64,000 nt of DNA from Methanosarcina barkeri MS (GTDB lineage Archaea > Halobacteriota > Methanosarcinia > Methanosarcinales > Methanosarcinaceae): positions 1,599,168-1,663,167 of the forward strand of contig NZ_CP009528.1 of assembly GCF_000970025.1 (NCBI RefSeq), written 5' to 3'. Positions 62,198 through 64,000 of the stretch are shown here, in pieces (positions within the stretch are counted from its first letter, which is position 1; each line of letters starts with the position of its first letter). Under the pieces are notes generated by a model, which saw only the letters and a list, made by a program, of their open reading frames with translations, was not told the DNA's origin and ran no database searches. Position numbers and translations under genes: made by a program.

Positions 62198-63382
62198 GTG
62201 ACCATTAAAGACAAAACCATTTACATGGACAACTCTGCTACAACGCCTGTAAGAAAAGAAGTTGTCGAAGAGATGCTTCCTTACATGACCGAAAATTTCG
62301 GAAACCCTTCTTCTATCTACGAGATCGGAAAAATCTCAAAACATGCAATAGACAAAGCAAGAGCAAAGGTTGCCAATGCTCTCGGGGCTAAAGAAAACGA
62401 GATCTATTTTACATCCGGAGGCACGGAATCCGATAACTGGGCACTTAAGGGGACTGCCTTTGCAAACCGGAATAAAGGAAAACACATAATCACCTCTTCT
62501 ATCGAACACCACGCAGTCCTGCACACTTGTGCCTGGCTGGAAAGACAGGGTTTTGAGGTAACATACCTGCCTGTTGACAAATACGGAATGGTATCTCCTG
62601 AGGAAGTAAAGAAGGCGATTCGAGATGACACTATCCTTATTTCTATAATGCTTGCAAACAACGAAATAGGTACAATCCAGCCTGTAGAGGAAATCGGAAA
62701 AATCGCTAAAGAGAACCGGATTTACTTCCATACGGACGCTGTGCAGGCGATAGGCCATGTTCCTATCAATGTCAAAAAAATGAATATCGACCTTCTCTCC
62801 CTTTCTGGGCACAAGTTCGAAGGTCCAAAGGGCTGTGGAGCCCTCTACATCCGAAAAGGGACAAAAATAGATACCTTTCTGCATGGTGGGGCTCAGGAAA
62901 GAAAACAAAGGGCCGGAACCGAGAACGTTCCTTCCATTGTGGGCCTTGGAAAAGCTATAGAGCTAGCAACAGCCGAAATTGAAGAATCAAATAAAACCCT
63001 GCTCGAGCTGAGAGGGCACCTTATTAAAGGTCTTCTGAAAATCCCGAAAACCCACCTCAATGGGCATCCTACACAGAGGCTTGCAAATAACGTGAATGTT
63101 ACATTTGAATACATAGAAGGCGAATCGCTTCTGCTGCTATTGAATGCGAATGGAATTTTTGCATCTACCGGAAGCGCATGTAACTCTTCTTCTCTCGAAC
63201 CCTCACACGTGCTTACAGCCTGTGGAGTCCCACACGAAATCGTTCACGGTTCACTCAGACTCAGCCTTGGAAGGATGAATTCCAAAAAAGACGTGGATAG
63301 AGTACTTGAGGTTCTACCTGAGATCGTGCAGAAGCTACGAAACATGTCTCCACTTACCACGAAAGAGTACAGGACTATTTAA
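62198..63382 (+). CDS. iscS: Cysteine desulfurase
   Basis: About 394 residues, a class V PLP enzyme that removes sulfur from cysteine and passes it as persulfide to IscU. Visible are the start IYMDNSATTPVRKEVVEEM, the substrate region SSIEHHAVLHTC, the PLP lysine in LSLSGHKFEGPKG and the catalytic cysteine in STGSACNSSSLEPS. I choose the GTG at 62198 (MTIKDKTIYMDNSA) with GAAGGTG six bases upstream, since the in-frame ATG at 62168 lies before the inferred transcription start and within operator sequence. It forms a unit with iscU, 151 bp downstream. Confidence 0.96.
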   Translation: MTIKDKTIYMDNSATTPVRKEVVEEMLPYMTENFGNPSSIYEIGKISKHAIDKARAKVANALGAKENEIYFTSGGTESDNWALKGTAFANRNKGKHIITSSIEHHAVLHTCAWLERQGFEVTYLPVDKYGMVSPEEVKKAIRDDTILISIMLANNEIGTIQPVEEIGKIAKENRIYFHTDAVQAIGHVPINVKKMNIDLLSLSGHKFEGPKGCGALYIRKGTKIDTFLHGGAQERKQRAGTENVPSIVGLGKAIELATAEIEESNKTLLELRGHLIKGLLKIPKTHLNGHPTQRLANNVNVTFEYIEGESLLLLLNANGIFASTGSACNSSSLEPSHVLTACGVPHEIVHGSLRLSLGRMNSKKDVDRVLEVLPEIVQKLRNMSPLTTKEYRTI

Positions 63383-63533
63383 AGGCAGTATTTAACAGGC
63401 AACGGTGAACGATATTGAAGGAATTCGAGGTTGTTTTGAAAGGTTTTGAATATTTTGAATAATTTTTGAGTAGTTTTTGAACAATTCTAAAATTGAGAGA
63501 ACATAATCGAAAAGCAATACTGGAGGACAGCTC

Positions 63534-63923
63534 ATGGATTACAGCCTTAAAGTAATGGACCACTTTTCAAATCCAAGAAATATGGGAAGCATTGAGAACA
63601 GTGATGGTATAGGAGAGGTTGGGAACGCGAAGTGCGGAGATATAATGAAAATCTACCTCAAGGTAGAAGATAATCGGATTGCGGACGTGAAGTTCCAGAC
63701 CTTCGGATGCGGAGCTGCAATCGCATCAAGTAGTATGGCAACTGAAATGATTAAAGGAAAAACTCTTGAAGAAGCCTGGAAACTTTCAAACAAAGCCGTT
63801 GCAGAAGCCCTTGACGGACTTCCTCCAATAAAAATGCATTGTTCAATGCTTGCAGAAGAGGCGATCCATGAGGCAATTAACGATTATCTAAAGAAAAAAG
63901 GGCTTGAGCCGTGGACAGAATAA
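63534..63923 (+). CDS. iscU: Fe-S cluster scaffold protein
   Basis: 129 residues, an IscU/NifU-N scaffold on which IscS-derived sulfur and iron are assembled. The three ligand cysteines are in NAKCGD (Cys34), FGCGAAIASSSM (Cys59) and MHCSML (Cys103), and the conserved Asp36 that favours cluster release is present. GGAGG precedes the ATG. The usual LPPVK chaperone-recognition motif appears as LPPIK. It follows iscS on the same strand and is complete. Confidence 0.96.
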   Translation: MDYSLKVMDHFSNPRNMGSIENSDGIGEVGNAKCGDIMKIYLKVEDNRIADVKFQTFGCGAAIASSSMATEMIKGKTLEEAWKLSNKAVAEALDGLPPIKMHCSMLAEEAIHEAINDYLKKKGLEPWTE

Positions 63924-64000
63924 GACGGCGGCTATAAAAGCTGAGTCCGATATCTGCTGCATATCGGCAAACGCTATAAATGTAGTAAATTCAGTTGAAG

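Overview
The window is a stretch of a Methanosarcina-type methanogen chromosome. It carries archaeal tetraether/isoprenoid lipid genes (tes-like radical SAM, ferredoxin, geranylgeranyl reductase), GatE, an Ota-type osmoprotectant ABC transporter, archaeal TATA boxes, AT-rich intergenic DNA, and several families of small inverted-repeat elements of the kind that litter Methanosarcina genomes. No rRNA, tRNA or CRISPR array was recognised.

Layout. 0-3.3 kb: end of a TrkH potassium channel gene, then a divergent CcdA-like membrane protein / ArsR-rhodanese regulator pair with a perfect 36-bp palindrome between them. 3.3-19.3 kb: an accessory region dense in repeats. It holds half of a broken HAD phosphatase gene, a Fic protein, an IS21 remnant, a ribbon-helix-helix/PAS/histidine-kinase fusion, HEPN-MNT and HicBA toxin-antitoxin modules, an ABC-type ATPase next to a PIN-like protein, a two-gene CBASS (CD-NTase plus Cap15-like effector), and two membrane proteins of unknown role. 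A decayed copy of the argG 3' end at 13.4 kb and the real argG at 19.3 kb bracket the CBASS part, which suggests insertion at argG. 19.3-25.3 kb: argG, carB and carA. 25.9-30.6 kb: otaA-otaB-otaC, with otaC cut by a 1139-bp insertion sequence. 30.8-38.4 kb: TPR and ankyrin proteins, an unknown protein, and a four-gene MacB-like ABC operon. 38.4-46.6 kb: tandem-repeat-rich DNA, a class III aminotransferase with an aldehyde dehydrogenase, a single-domain response regulator, gatE. 46.7-50.9 kb: TetR regulator, tes-like gene, ferredoxin and geranylgeranyl reductase, a membrane-lipid locus. 51.3-56.7 kb: trkH and trkA, a cupredoxin lipoprotein, modA, and the other half of the HAD gene. 57.7-64 kb: a cysE-DUF59 fusion with cysK, an XRE regulator interrupted by a second identical IS copy, then iscS and iscU.

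How it fits together. cysE/cysK make cysteine, and iscS/iscU use it for Fe-S cluster assembly. The palindrome TTCACAATTGTGAA lies near the inferred start sites of both units, and a Cys-rich HTH gene sits between them, so a shared cysteine/Fe-S regulon is likely; in this genome the regulator gene is broken by the IS. The ota uptake system is also broken by the same IS.

Two cross-cutting patterns stand out. Several minus-strand genes (carB, the aminotransferase, trkH, cysK and a 42-aa ORF) have short tandem repeats whose array contains the stop codon. The two HAD halves, 52 kb apart in opposite orientation, look like the scar of a large inversion.
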